A DNA stretch of 64,000 nucleotides from the NCBI GenBank assembly GCA_033105485.1, contig CP136956.1:1860001-1924000 (forward strand), given 5' to 3'. The first letter of the stretch is position 1; each line of letters opens with the position of its first letter. Position numbers and translations under genes: made by a program. Below, one piece after another: positions 16,069-26,689 of the stretch. The notes beneath the pieces are model-generated. The model saw nothing but the letters and a program-made list of their open reading frames with translations, ran no database searches and was not told where the DNA came from. This DNA comes from LVI-A0039 sp033105485. Lineage in GTDB: Bacteria > Bacillota_I > Bacilli_A > UBA3375.

Positions 16069-17195
16069 ATGGTAATTCGTGACGTTTTGTATGGTGACAT
16101 CAACATTGATGATGAAGTAATTGAAATGTTAATTAGAACTAAAGAAATGCAAAGGCTACGTGGAATTAAACAATTAGGTTTAACATATATGATTTTCCCC
16201 GGAGCTGAACACTCAAGGTATACACATAGTATTGGTGTCTATTATTTAGCGACACAAATAGTAGAGGTACTTGAAAAGAAAAGTGGAATGAAATTTGACG
16301 AGCAAGAGAAGAAAGGGTTATTGCAGCATGTTTATTACATGACTTGGGTCATGGGCCTTATTCTCATGCCTCAGAATATTTCTTTGCTTATGACCACGAG
16401 CAGATGACAGTTGAAATCATTATGAATAAGTACACGCAGATTCATAATATTTTAAGTGAGCAGCGCTACTATCAAGATGTAATTGACTTCAAAAAAAGAA
16501 CATTCAAATAAACTATTAAATAGTATATTATCATCAAGTATTGATGCTGACAGAATGGATTATCTAGTTAGAGATAGTTATTATTGTGGTGTATCATACG
16601 GTAAGTTCGATTTACAAAGGTTGCTTAAAATAATTGATATTGCCGATGATAAAATTGTCTTTTTAGAAAAAGGAATTCATACGATAGAAGACTTTTTATT
16701 AAGTAGATATCACATGTTTAATCAAGTATATTTAAATGATAAATCATCTGGTTATGAATTATTAGTATCAGAAATCTTAAAACGTATCTCTGAACTTAAT
16801 GATGAAAACTATAAATTTAAAACTGATTTAGCTGTTCTTCTAAATTTTTATGATACAGATGAAATTGATGTACGTGATTTCGTTGAGTTAGATGATATGC
16901 GTCTTTATCATATTATTGCTGAATTGCGAAATAATGAAAGTGATCCGAAGTTATTTGCATTATGTAGTGCATTATTAGATCATGAATTATTAGGAATCGA
17001 TAACCCTGAAGAATGTAAATATACGTGGAAAATGAGTAAGTATACTAAGAAAGTGTATGATGGTCGTGAACCAGTTTATATAAAAATGAAAATGGTGAGT
17101 TGAAAAAACTAGAGGACGTATCACAATTAGTTGAAATGTTTAAGAAAACATTGAAAATAAGTGTCCCTGCAACAACTTATGGAATTAGGAAATAA
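16069..17195 (+). CDS. HD-domain phosphohydrolase, dGTPase-like (three frameshifts here)
   Basis: Four frame segments join into one ~375-residue HD protein of the YwfO/dNTP-triphosphohydrolase type. Landmarks are MQRLRGIKQLG, FPGAEHSRYTHSIGVY (first metal His), LLHDLGHGPYSH (HD motif, in the second frame), and SSSIDADRMDYLVRDSYY (distal Asp). Breaks occur near 16322 (one base missing), in the A-run near 16489-16496 (one extra A) and near 17090 (one A short). The final frame ends at TAA 17193-17195. B. subtilis YwfO hydrolyses dNTPs and lies in a related neighbourhood. Sequencing indels are the likeliest cause of the breaks. Confidence 0.82.
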
Positions 17196-17573
17196 ATGAA
17201 AAAAGCTAAAATTGAAATTGAAACACACATTGAAGATGAAGTAGTAACAGAAAAGTATATCTGTAAATTTGATGACTCAAACATTGAGTATCAAGATCGA
17301 CAAAAAACTGTCACTAAAATTAAATACAACGAAAATCAAATGATTTTAAATCGTAGTGGATTTGTAAACTATGAATTAACTCATGATGGTTCAAGCTCAG
17401 TAGAAAGTAATTTTAAAACTTTAGTTGAAGGTGAGCCGTTTGAAATGGTTTTGAAAATTGAAAATAAATCGTATATTATCAATAAATATGGTAAAATATT
17501 AAGTATTGAAATTCAATTTTTAAGAGAAGATAATAACCTTGTAAAACAAGTATTTAAGGTGGAGGCTAAATGA
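17196..17573 (+). CDS. DUF1934 family protein (YwiB-like)
   Basis: A 125-residue beta-rich protein resembling YwiB (DUF1934), a calycin-like barrel: alternating strands KAKIEIETHIED, TKIKYNENQMIL and SIEIQFLREDN. In B. subtilis ywiB lies next to argS, as here, which supports the call. It starts at the base after the HD gene's stop and its end overlaps argS by 4 bp. Biochemical function is unknown. Confidence 0.75.
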   Translation: MKKAKIEIETHIEDEVVTEKYICKFDDSNIEYQDRQKTVTKIKYNENQMILNRSGFVNYELTHDGSSSVESNFKTLVEGEPFEMVLKIENKSYIINKYGKILSIEIQFLREDNNLVKQVFKVEAK

Positions 17574-19183
17574 TAATTACAGATATTGAAAATAAAATTA
17601 TAAGTAATATATCGAAAATTGTTACTGATCAGTTTGAAGTAACTATTGATGTAGAACTTGAAAAACCGAAAGATATTAAAAATGGTTCTTTCTCAACAAA
17701 CACAGCAATGAAACTTACGAAAGAGTTAAAGCGTAATCCACGTGAAATTGCAAAATCATAGTTGAAAACTATGAAACAGATGAATACATTGAGAAAATTG
17801 AAATTGCTGGTCCAGGTTTTATTAACTTTTACACAACAGCAAAATATACAAATGATATTTTAACTTCAATTGATCAAAACTATGGACAACACAAGCCATT
17901 AGAAAATGGAAAATATTTAGTTGAGTATGTATCAGCAAATCCGACAGGAGATTTACACTTGGGTCACGCTCGTGGTGGAGCTTACGGAGACGCTTTAATT
18001 CGTATTATGCGTAAAGCTGGTTATGATGTGACTAGTGAATATTATATTAATGACGCTGGTAACCAAATGAATAACTTAGGGATGTCAGTTCAATTCTTCT
18101 ATTTAGAAAAATTAGGAATTGAAATAGAATTCCCTGCAGACGGATACCGTGGGCAAGATATTCAAACTATTGCAGAAAATATCTATAATGAGTTTGGAGA
18201 TTCTAAGAAAGATGAAACTGTTGAGTTCTATACTGAATTTGGATACGCTCATAACTTAGAAGAGATTAAAAAAATCTTAGGTGCAATTAATATCGGTTTT
18301 GACAACTGGGTTAGTGAACGTAGGTTATATGCTGATAAAGAAGTTGAGAATGCTTTAACAACACTTGAAGAAAGTGGAGACTTATATGATGCGGACGGTG
18401 CTAAATGGTTAAGAACTAGTAAGTACTACGATGAGAAAGACCGTACAATTCAGAAGAGTGATGGAGCATTTACATACTTTGCTGCAGATATTGCATACCA
18501 CATTAACAAGTATAATCGTGGATACGATCACTTAATTGATATATGGGGAGCTGACCACCATGGTTACGTTGCTCGTGTTAAGTCATCAATCGAATCTTTA
18601 GGTCACGATGCAAATGCATTCGAAGTACCTTTAATTCAAATGGTTAGTATCTTAAATGACGGTGCAGCTGTTAAGATGAGTAAGCGAGCTGGAACTAGTG
18701 TAACAATTAAAGATTTACTTAAAGAAATTGACAGTGAGCTCTACGTTATTTCTTTGTTATGCGTTCACCAGACACTCAATTAGACTTTGATATTAAAGTT
18801 GCTAAAGAACAATCTATGGATAATCCAATGTACTACATTCAATATGCAAATGCAAGAATTAGCTCAGTATTAAATGATTGTGAGAAAAAAGGAATAACTA
18901 AAGCTATAATTAAGTGAAATTAGTGAACTTGAAGCAGAAGTTATTAACCATTTATCAATTTATCCAAAAGTAATAAGTGAATCTGCAAATAAACGATTAC
19001 CACATATGATTTGTAATTATTTATATGACTTAGCTGCCTTTCCACAAGTACTACAACCAAGAACGTGTATTTGTTGAAGATCCTAAGGTTGCAGAAAATA
19101 AAATGTTAATGTACACAAGTATTAAGCATGTATTAGTAAGCGGACTAGATGTTTTAGGTATCGTTGCTAAAGATGAAATGTAA
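17570..19183 (+). CDS. argS: Arginyl-tRNA synthetase (four frameshifts here)
   Basis: A class I arginyl-tRNA synthetase split over several frames. The N-terminal additional domain begins at 17570; the main frame carries VEYVSANPTGDLHLGHARGG (HIGH-type motif HLGH), YINDAGNQMN, WGADHHGYVAR and KMSKRAGT (KMSKS-type loop). The C-terminal anticodon domain ends VLGIVAKDEM at TAA 19181-19183. Breaks are near 17754 (one A short), 18736, 18905 (about two bases short in an A-run) and 19043 (one extra C). Joined, the protein has normal length (~540 residues). Because argS is essential, sequence error is far more likely than loss of function. Confidence 0.93.
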
Positions 19184-19192
19184 GGGGAAATG

Positions 19193-19597
19193 ATGAAAGT
19201 AAGTATTATCGAATATATTATTAATAAAATTAACGAAAGTGGAGAAGCTGTTGATTTACGTGCAATCGTAGATGAAATTGGTTTCGAAAACTACAACTTT
19301 GAATCAAAAGAAGAAATGATTGCTACTATTTATACTGATTTAATGGTTGATGGTCGTTTTGTAATGGTTGAAGATAAATGGGATCTTCAAGAAAAATATA
19401 CTATGATTGAAATTAGAAAACACCGTTCTATGCAATTAGGAACTACAATCTCGGATTACTTAAACGATGATGGGGAAGTAATTGAAGATGACGAAGAAGA
19501 AAACACACCAGTTCATTCTACAGACGATGATGACAACGTAATTAACGTTGACGAATCACTATCTGATTTCTTATCTGATGATGAATTAGAGGACTAA
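19193..19597 (+). CDS. rpoE: DNA-directed RNA polymerase delta subunit
   Basis: 134-135 residues: an N-terminal HARE-HTH winged domain (~80 residues, including VDLRAIVDEIGF and DLMVDGRFVMVEDKWDLQE) followed by a strongly acidic, disordered tail (DDDGE..DEEEN, DDDDNV). This is the delta subunit of Bacillota RNA polymerase, which promotes core recycling and promoter selectivity. Two ATGs at 19190 and 19193 are possible; the second has better spacing to AGGGGAA. Its position after argS is conserved in Bacilli. Confidence 0.94.
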   Translation: MKVSIIEYIINKINESGEAVDLRAIVDEIGFENYNFESKEEMIATIYTDLMVDGRFVMVEDKWDLQEKYTMIEIRKHRSMQLGTTISDYLNDDGEVIEDDEEENTPVHSTDDDDNVINVDESLSDFLSDDELED

Positions 19598-19598
19598 T

Positions 19599-20102
19599 AT
19601 GAAAGTACATATTGTATTATATCAACCAGAAATTCCGCCTAACACAGCGAACATTATGCGTACTTGTGTAGCAACAAACACAGCTTTGCACTTAATTCAC
19701 CCATTAGGGTTTGATTTGAACTACAAAGCTAATGAATTAAGAAGAAGTTCTACAAATTTTATTGATCAAGTTGAATTATATGAATATGATTCATTTGATG
19801 AATTTGTAGAAAAATGTAATCCCCAAAATATTGGATTACTAACTCGTTACGGTAAAAACATATGATAAATTAGATGCAACAGATGCTGAGGATTTCTATA
19901 TTGTTTTCGGTAAGAGAGTAGCGGGATTCCTCAAGAGATTCTTAAAAAGTACGAAAATGATACTTTTAGAATTCCTATGAGTGAAAAAATGCGATCAATT
20001 AACCTGTCAAACTGTGCAGCAATGATCACATATGAATTATTAAGACAAACAAATTTTGAAGGTTTAGAAATGGCTGAACCACACAAAATTGATTATATTT
20101 AA
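19599..20102 (+). CDS. trmL: tRNA (cytidine/uridine-2'-O)-methyltransferase TrmL (two frameshifts here)
   Basis: A SPOUT methyltransferase that modifies the wobble base of tRNA-Leu. The N-terminal frame has HIVLYQPEIPPNTANIMRTC and LHLIHPLGF. After an extra A near 19855 the sequence continues in another frame as TYDKLDATDAEDFYIVFGK, then after a missing base near 19915 as SGIPQEILKKYENDTFRIPMSEKMRSINLSN (the knot region, given here in parts) to TAA 20100-20102. Joined length ~167 residues is normal. It sits between rpoE and a CNNM protein with short gaps. Confidence 0.88.
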
Positions 20103-20113
20103 GGAGTATATCA

Positions 20114-21436
20114 ATGATCTCAATCGAACCTGGGTCCTGGTTTAATACGTTTACGAACGTGGCGACTCAAACAAATACTGACAGTTCAAGCTTAGTCACA
20201 TTAATTTTTATTATTATTGCCTTATTAGCTTTAAGTGCAATGAATTCAGGGTTAGAAATGGCCTTAGCATCAATCAATCGTATTCGAATTAAGAGTAAGA
20301 GCGAAAATGGAGATAAGAAAGCTCAAAAAGTTTTAAACTTAATTGAAAACTATGAGCGTTCTTCAACGACAATTATTGTATTTAACAATATTGTAAATAT
20401 CTTATTAGCGTCTGTTGCTTCATCTTTCTTTATTACTGTTTCACCAAAGTATGGTGTTTTAATGTCGACAATTATTATGACAATCTTAATTCTGATTTTT
20501 GGTGAAATTGTTCCTAAAATATATGGGGTAACTAATCCAGAAAAGATGTTATATGCTTTAGAACCATTTTTAAATGCATCTATTAAAATATTAAAACCGA
20601 TCGTTTTAGTATTCTTAGCAATTAACCGTCGAATTCAGCGTTTATTTGAAAGTGAAGAAGAAGATGAAATTGAGTATGGTGAAGTAGAAGAAGAGATTTT
20701 AACAATCATTCAAGAGAGTGAAGATGAAGGTAAAATCGAAGCAGAAGATGGGGAATTAATTCGTAATGCAGTTGAATTTAATGAAACTCGTGTAAGTGAA
20801 ATTTATTCGCCGAAACATAAATTTGTTTCTATTTCTGTTGATGATGATATCGAAGAAATCTTAACAGTATTAAAAAGAGAAAAATTCTCTCGTGTCCCTG
20901 TTTACGAAGGTGACAGTGATAATATAGTTGGTATCTTGTATGAACGTGATTTCTACATGTATTATACAGCTGATAAAAATGTTAATATTCGCGAAATTAT
21001 GCGTGAACCAATTCATGTACCAGATACAATGAAAATTCAAAAGTTACTAGTGTCATTACAACAAAAACATAGCCATATGTCGATTGTTGTTGATGAACGT
21101 GGAACTGTTGTTGGTTTATGTACAATGGAAGATATTATAGAAGAATTAGTTGGAGAAATTTGGGATGAACATGAAAGTGTTGAATACGAATATGTAAAAC
21201 TATCTGATAATAAATTTGAAGTTAGTGGTAACTTCTCAATTAATGAATTCAATGATTTGTTTGAAAAAGAAGATATCGCACCAGAGACGGACGAAGATAC
21301 AATTGCGGGTTATATATTAGAACTTGCTGAACGTATCCCTGATAATGGAGAAATAATTGAAGACAACGACTTTTTATTCACTGTGCAAACAGAAAGTGGA
21401 AAGAAAATTGATACTATAATCGTAGAACTAAAATAG
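20114..21436 (+). CDS. CNNM/CBS-domain membrane protein (CorB/HlyC family)
   Basis: A 440-residue protein with an N-terminal DUF21/CNNM transmembrane domain (~residues 25-190, helices LVTLIFIIIALLAL, TTIIVFNNIVNILLA, IIMTILILIFGEIVPK). Two CBS domains follow (~215-335, e.g. FSRVPVYEGDSDNIVG and MSIVVDERGTVVGL), then a C-terminal CorC/HlyC domain (NEFNDLF, DTIAGYILELAERIP). Members export magnesium or tune divalent metal levels; 'hemolysin' is a historical name. It has GGAG upstream and a strong terminator downstream. Confidence 0.88.
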   Translation: MISIEPGSWFNTFTNVATQTNTDSSSLVTLIFIIIALLALSAMNSGLEMALASINRIRIKSKSENGDKKAQKVLNLIENYERSSTTIIVFNNIVNILLASVASSFFITVSPKYGVLMSTIIMTILILIFGEIVPKIYGVTNPEKMLYALEPFLNASIKILKPIVLVFLAINRRIQRLFESEEEDEIEYGEVEEEILTIIQESEDEGKIEAEDGELIRNAVEFNETRVSEIYSPKHKFVSISVDDDIEEILTVLKREKFSRVPVYEGDSDNIVGILYERDFYMYYTADKNVNIREIMREPIHVPDTMKIQKLLVSLQQKHSHMSIVVDERGTVVGLCTMEDIIEELVGEIWDEHESVEYEYVKLSDNKFEVSGNFSINEFNDLFEKEDIAPETDEDTIAGYILELAERIPDNGEIIEDNDFLFTVQTESGKKIDTIIVELK

Positions 21437-21464
21437 CTGAAGTAATTCGGCTATTTAGTTTTTG
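21431..21464 (+). terminator. Rho-independent terminator
   Basis: AAATAGCTGAA (21431-21441), loop GTAA, TTCGGCTATTT (21446-21456), then AGTTTTTG. It contains the stop codon of the CNNM gene. Confidence 0.8.
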
Positions 21465-21480
21465 TATATAAAGGAGAAAA

Positions 21481-23547
21481 ATGCAAAGCATTTATAAATT
21501 AGAAATCGGTGGACGTGACCTAGAAGTTACGTTAGGAAAGTTCGCTAAACAAGCTACTGGAAGTGCAATGGTAGCTTATGGAGATACACAAATTTTAGCA
21601 ACTAGTGTATTAAGTAAAAGAGAAGAAGATAGAGGTTTTTTCCCATTAGTTGTAAACTATGAAGAAAAATTATATGCAACTGGTAAAGTACCTGGAAGTT
21701 TCTCTAGGCGTGAAGGACGTCCGAGTGATAATGCAACATTAGCTGCAAGGTTAATTGACCGTCCAATTAGACCTTTATTCCCAGATGGGTACCAACGTGA
21801 AATTCAAATTGTTACAACTGTTATGTTTAGATAAAGATAATGAGCCAGAAGTAACAGCGATTAACGCTGCAAGTATTGCATTAAGCTTAAGTGCATCAAT
21901 TCCATTTGAAGGGCCAATTGGTGCAGTTCACACATTAACTTCATTGTTAACCCAACAGTAGAAGAACGTGAGACAAGTGATTTAGAACTTAGAGTTGCTG
22001 GTACAGCTGATGCAATCAACATGGTTGAAGCTAAAGCAAACGAATTAAGTGAAGCTGAAATTGCAGATGCTATCTTACTAGCTCATGAAGAAATTAAGAA
22101 AATCGTTGCATTCCAAAATCAAATTAAAGCTGAACTTGGTATTGAAACTGCTACATGGACACGTGAAGTTCATCAGTTAGAAGCCGGAATTGAAAGTAAG
22201 ATCGAAACTACATTCAATGATCAAATTTTAGAAGCAATGAAAATTGAAACTAAGCAAGAAAAAGCTGAAAAATTATCAGAAGTTGAAGAACTTATTGTTG
22301 CTGACTTTGGTTATGAAGATGAAGAAGAGGAAAAACTTGTTCGTAAATTAATCGACAAACGTGTAAAACAAATCTTCCGCGATTTAATTATCCATGACAA
22401 CCACCGCCCTGATGGTCGTGTAACAACAGAAGTTAGAGCTTTAAGTAGTGAGACTGAATTACTAAAACGTGCTCATGGTTCAGCTCTGTTTACTCGCGGA
22501 GAAACACAAGCATTAGCAGCAGTTACTTTAGGTATGAAAATGGATGGACAGTTGTTAGATGGATTCGAATTAGAATCTGAAAAATTATTTATGTTACATT
22601 ACAATTTCCCTCCTTACTCAGTAGGTGAAACAGGTCGTATTGGTAGTCCTGGTCGTCGTGAAATCGGTCACGGGAACTTAGCGGAAAAAGCATTAAGTAT
22701 TGTAATTCCTAAATATGACGAATTCCCTTATACTGTACGTGTTGTATCTGAAATTTTAGAAAGTAATGGATCATCTTCACAAGCTACTGTATGTGCAGGA
22801 TCAATGGCATTAATGCAGGCTGGTGTCCCAATTAAGAAACAAGTTGCTGGGATTGCAATGGGTCTTATTGGTGATGATGAAGGAAGCTATACTATCTTAA
22901 CAGATATTCAAGGTTTAGAAGACCACTTAGGTGACATGGACTTTAAAGTTGCGGGTACTAATGATGGTATTTGTGCAATTCAAATGGATATTAAAATTAA
23001 AGGTATTACTAAAGAAATCTTAACAGAGGCACTGGAACAAGCAAGAATCGGTCGTTTACACATTTTAGATCACATGAACGAAACTATCGCTGCACCTAAT
23101 ACAGAGTTAAGTGAACATGCTCCAAAAATTGATACACTTCAAATTAAGCCAGCAAAAATCAAAGATGTAATTGGTAAGGGCGGAGACACTATTAACAAGA
23201 TTATCGATGAAACTGGTGTTAAAATTGATATTGAAGATGATGGTTTAGTTGCTATCTACGGTATTGATAATGATATGATGAAACGTGCTCGTCAAATTAT
23301 TGAAGAAATTGTAAAAGAATATGAAGTAGGACAAGTATTTACTGGTAAAGTTACAAGAATTGAAAAATTCGGAGCTTTCGTTAAGTTTGATACTAAAGGT
23401 GATGCATTAGTTCATATTTCTGACTTAGCTAAAGGTCGAGTTGAGAAAACAGAAGATGTAGTTCAAGTTGATCAAGAAGTAGAAATTACAATTAAAGAAA
23501 TTGACAACAAAGGTCGTATTAAAGCAAAATTAAACTACGAGGAATAA
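21481..23547 (+). CDS. pnp: Polyribonucleotide nucleotidyltransferase (two breaks here)
   Basis: Full PNPase architecture: first RNase PH domain (YKLEIGGRDLEV, GSFSRREGRPSD), helical linker, second RNase PH domain (HGSALFTRGETQALAAV, GRREIGHGNLAEKAL, DGICAIQMDIK), KH domain (IKDVIGKGGDTIN) and S1 domain (VFTGKVTRIEKFGAFVKF). The first frame ends at a TAA near 21832 where about two bases are missing. The second break lies near 21940, where compared with the family roughly a dozen bases seem to be missing before NPTVEER. PNPase degrades RNA 3' to 5' phosphorolytically. AAAGGAG precedes the ATG. Confidence 0.95.
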
Positions 23548-23548
23548 A

Positions 23549-25402
23549 ATGTCAAAAATCAAAATAATGAAAGAGGTTTTAGCCAATAAAATTGCAGCTG
23601 GGGAAGTAATTGAACGTCCATTATCAGTTGTAAAAGAATTAGTTGAAAACTCGCTTGATGCAAATAGTACTGAAATCAAAATTGAATTAAAAGATTCAGG
23701 TATTAAAAAAATTGAAATAAAAGATAACGGAAGTGGTATGTCAGAAACTGACTTACCACTTTCTATCAAAAGACATGCTACGAGTAAACTTTATGACGAT
23801 AAAGATTTATTTAAAATCTCAACTTTAGGGTTTAGAGGTGAGGCACTACCATCTATTTATGCAGTCAGTCAGGTGACAATTGCATCAAGTACTGATGGTA
23901 TTGGTGGACGTAAGTTAGTAAAAGTTGATGATGAAAATTATAATATCGAACCGATTGCGATGAATAAAGGGACAATAATTACAATTAATAATTTATTCTA
24001 TAACACGCCGGTACGATACAAACATTTATCTAATCCGTTTTACGAGTTATCACTAGTTGTTCAATACATAAATAAACTTGCATTAATTCACCCTAATGTT
24101 AGTTTTGTATTAGTTAATAATGATAATGAATTAATCAGAACATCAGGTAATGGTGATATTAGAGCGATTATTGCTAATCAATATTCAGCGTCGATTGCTA
24201 AGAGCATGATTAGTTTCAAGTGTAGTAATGAACACTTTGAAGTTGTAATGTATAGTTCTCACCCTCATGATACAAGAAGTCGGAAGTCACATATAACGAT
24301 TGGTTTAAATGAGCGTTTAATTCGTAATTATGATATTGAAAATAAAATCATTGAAAGTTATGGTACATTTTTACATACTGGACAATATCCAATTGCATTT
24401 ATTAATGTTAAAGTAAATTATTCTTTAATTGATGTTAATATTCACCCAACTAAGCAACAAGTGAAAATATCTTTAATTGATAGTTTGCTTGACCTAATTA
24501 GCCAGAATATTAAACAAGAGCTTGGACAATTGACGTACATGGCTGAACCAGTTAATATCAAAGCAAACGATTATCAGCAATACACTGAGAACCAAACTAG
24601 AGAAGTGGGAGAGCAGTTAGACGAACTGTTTAGTGACGTTAAGCCAGAACCTAGTCGTGTGTTTACAGATGTATCACGTGTTAATTATATGTCTGATACT
24701 TCTGAGCCAACTTCTAAAAAAGAAGATGATGTCTTTAAAATGAACAGTGATAATGTAAACCATAGTGAAGATTTATTTAGTTTAGAAGCTGATGATAAAA
24801 AAGTAACAATTGAACAAAAGTTACCATTATTCAACTATATTGGAACACTTCATAATACATACATAATATGCGAAAATGGAGAAGGATTATACTTGATTGA
24901 CCAGCATGCAGCTCAAGAGCGAATCAATTATGAATTAATTATTGATAGTTTTAAACGCCGTGAATTTAATTATCAGCAATCACTGTTACCTGTTGTTATT
25001 CAACTTAGTGAGACGGAAGATGCAATCTTTAAGCCACGAATTCAAGAAACTGAAAACTTTGGATTTAAAGTTGAAGAGTTTGGTGTTAATAGTTATAAAG
25101 TAACTGAAGTTGATAGTTGGATTAATAATCGAAAGAATTCTGAAGAAGATATTATTGATATGATTAATACGATTATTGATAAAAAGAGTACATCATTTGA
25201 ACACTATTATGATGAGGTTGCGATCTCAATGGCCTGTAAGAAATCGATTAAAGCACACCAACGTATAAATCAAAGTGAAGCTGAGGACTTACTGGCAACA
25301 CTTAACAAAACTAATCAACCATATACATGTCCGCACGGACGTCCAGTTATTGTTAAAATTACAACAGCTGAAATAGAAAAAATGTTTAAGAGGGTATTTT
25401 AA
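23549..25402 (+). CDS. mutL: DNA mismatch repair protein MutL
   Basis: A 617-residue MutL. The GHKL ATPase domain is intact: NKIAAGEVIERP, ENSLDAN, DNGSGM, TLGFRGEALPSI. A variable linker (~350-420) leads to the C-terminal endonuclease domain with DQHAAQERINYE (the DQHA-x2-E-x4-E metal site) and CPHGRP. So this is the nicking type of MutL used by bacteria without MutH. It is sandwiched 1 bp after pnp and overlapping miaA. No mutS is in the window, although mutS-mutL-miaA is a usual order. Confidence 0.96.
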   Translation: MSKIKIMKEVLANKIAAGEVIERPLSVVKELVENSLDANSTEIKIELKDSGIKKIEIKDNGSGMSETDLPLSIKRHATSKLYDDKDLFKISTLGFRGEALPSIYAVSQVTIASSTDGIGGRKLVKVDDENYNIEPIAMNKGTIITINNLFYNTPVRYKHLSNPFYELSLVVQYINKLALIHPNVSFVLVNNDNELIRTSGNGDIRAIIANQYSASIAKSMISFKCSNEHFEVVMYSSHPHDTRSRKSHITIGLNERLIRNYDIENKIIESYGTFLHTGQYPIAFINVKVNYSLIDVNIHPTKQQVKISLIDSLLDLISQNIKQELGQLTYMAEPVNIKANDYQQYTENQTREVGEQLDELFSDVKPEPSRVFTDVSRVNYMSDTSEPTSKKEDDVFKMNSDNVNHSEDLFSLEADDKKVTIEQKLPLFNYIGTLHNTYIICENGEGLYLIDQHAAQERINYELIIDSFKRREFNYQQSLLPVVIQLSETEDAIFKPRIQETENFGFKVEEFGVNSYKVTEVDSWINNRKNSEEDIIDMINTIIDKKSTSFEHYYDEVAISMACKKSIKAHQRINQSEAEDLLATLNKTNQPYTCPHGRPVIVKITTAEIEKMFKRVF

Positions 25403-26253
25403 TGAACTTCAAAAAGTATGATATAATAGCAATTGTCGGGCCAACAGCAGTCGGTAAAACAAAGTTTTCGATTGAACTAGCCGGACAGATTGATGGAGAA
25501 GTAATTAATGGAGATGCAACCCAAATTTATCGTAAGTTAGATATTGGTAGTGCAAAAGTAACAACAGCTGAAATGAACGGTATAGAACATCATCTAATCG
25601 ATATTAAAAATCCAGATGAACAATATACAGTTGCTGATTTCCAACGTGATGCTCGCGCAAAGATTGCCGAGATACAAGCTAAAGGAAAAACACCAATTAT
25701 TTGTGGTGGTAGTGGTTTATACATTCAGTCTGTTCTATTTGATTATAACTTTGATAAACAATTTGATAAGTCAAGTTCAAAATACAATGAATTTGATGAT
25801 AATAAAATACTAGAAGAATACCAAAATCTATATCCAACAAACCCAGACAATATTGATATTCATAATCCGAGTCGAGTTCGTAACTATCTTGTAAGAAAAG
25901 AACTTGGAATTGAAGAAGAAGCTAATGGAAAAACTCCGTACTATGATAATTTCAAAATTATTGGAATTACTTGTGAACGTAGTTTACTTCATGAGCGTAT
26001 TGGTTTACGTGTTGACCAAATGATTGAACAAGGCTTAGTTGATGAAGTTAAGCAATTCAAACAAGAAGATCCAAGTCAAACTGCAATTGGTTATAAAGAA
26101 ATTCACCAATACCTAAATGGTGAGATTAGTTTAGACCGTGCAGTAGAACTGGTTAAACGTAACACGAGACGCTTCGCAAAACGTCAATATACATGGTTTA
26201 ATAATAAGATGGAAGTAACTTGGTATGATAGCGTGGAGGACAAATGGCTATAA
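25402..26253 (+). CDS. miaA: tRNA dimethylallyltransferase
   Basis: A 283-residue MiaA: P-loop VGPTAVGKT (~residues 13-21), INGDATQIYRKLDIGSAK, the HHLID motif, ICGGSGLYIQS, and TRRFAKRQYTW near the C-terminus. It isopentenylates A37 of tRNAs reading UNN codons, using DMAPP from the MEP pathway (dxs lies later in the window). It is slightly shorter than the ~310-residue norm. Start overlaps the mutL stop and its end overlaps the next gene by 10 bp. Confidence 0.95.
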   Translation: MNFKKYDIIAIVGPTAVGKTKFSIELAGQIDGEVINGDATQIYRKLDIGSAKVTTAEMNGIEHHLIDIKNPDEQYTVADFQRDARAKIAEIQAKGKTPIICGGSGLYIQSVLFDYNFDKQFDKSSSKYNEFDDNKILEEYQNLYPTNPDNIDIHNPSRVRNYLVRKELGIEEEANGKTPYYDNFKIIGITCERSLLHERIGLRVDQMIEQGLVDEVKQFKQEDPSQTAIGYKEIHQYLNGEISLDRAVELVKRNTRRFAKRQYTWFNNKMEVTWYDSVEDKWL

Positions 26254-26576
26254 GCAAGGAATTATTAGAAAAAGTAAATTACTACGGTAAGTTATCTAAA
26301 GAACGTGAATTAACAAAAGATGAAAAAGAAGAACAATTAAAAGTCAGAGCTGAATACTTAAAAGAATTTAGATTAGGTATGAAACAAGTTCTAGATAATG
26401 TAGATGTTTTAAAGCAAGTAACAGTTGCAAAATCACTTTCTGAAGTTAAATCAACATTAAAAGCAGAAGATGGAATCATGGAAATTAAACAAATTGGTTT
26501 TAATTTAACAGAGGTAACATACAATGTTAAGCATCATGACGCAAATTCAATTATTAGTAAATTTGCTATTAAATAA
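26244..26576 (+). CDS. DUF896 family protein with C-terminal extension
   Basis: The N-terminal ~60 residues (LLEKVNYYGKLSKERELTKDEKEEQ, given in two pieces here) match the YnzC/DUF896 helical-hairpin family, small SOS-associated or ribosome-associated proteins of Bacillota. The remaining ~50 residues, with GIMEIKQIGFNLTEVTY, are not part of the family's usual ~75-residue form and look like an added beta hairpin. Overlapping start with miaA indicates coupling. A terminator follows. Confidence 0.65.
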   Translation: MAISKELLEKVNYYGKLSKERELTKDEKEEQLKVRAEYLKEFRLGMKQVLDNVDVLKQVTVAKSLSEVKSTLKAEDGIMEIKQIGFNLTEVTYNVKHHDANSIISKFAIK

Positions 26577-26580
26577 TATA

Positions 26581-26606
26581 AAAGGGCATTATTTGCCCTT
26601 TTTTTA
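26581..26606 (+). terminator. Rho-independent terminator ending the pnp-miaA operon
   Basis: AAAGGGCA pairs with TGCCCTTT around a short TTAT loop, followed by TTTTT. Confidence 0.88.
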
Positions 26607-26689
26607 ATGAATTAATAGATAAAAATGCATATATTGTTATAAAAATGATATAATAAGTTTAAATTTGCAAAATTAAGTAGAGGTAATTT

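Noticed and set aside
17570..19183. Programmed frameshifting or recoding in argS
   Set aside because: Four unrelated breaks of different sign with no slippery heptamer plus structure; the same pattern occurs in neighbouring genes, so sequence error is simpler.
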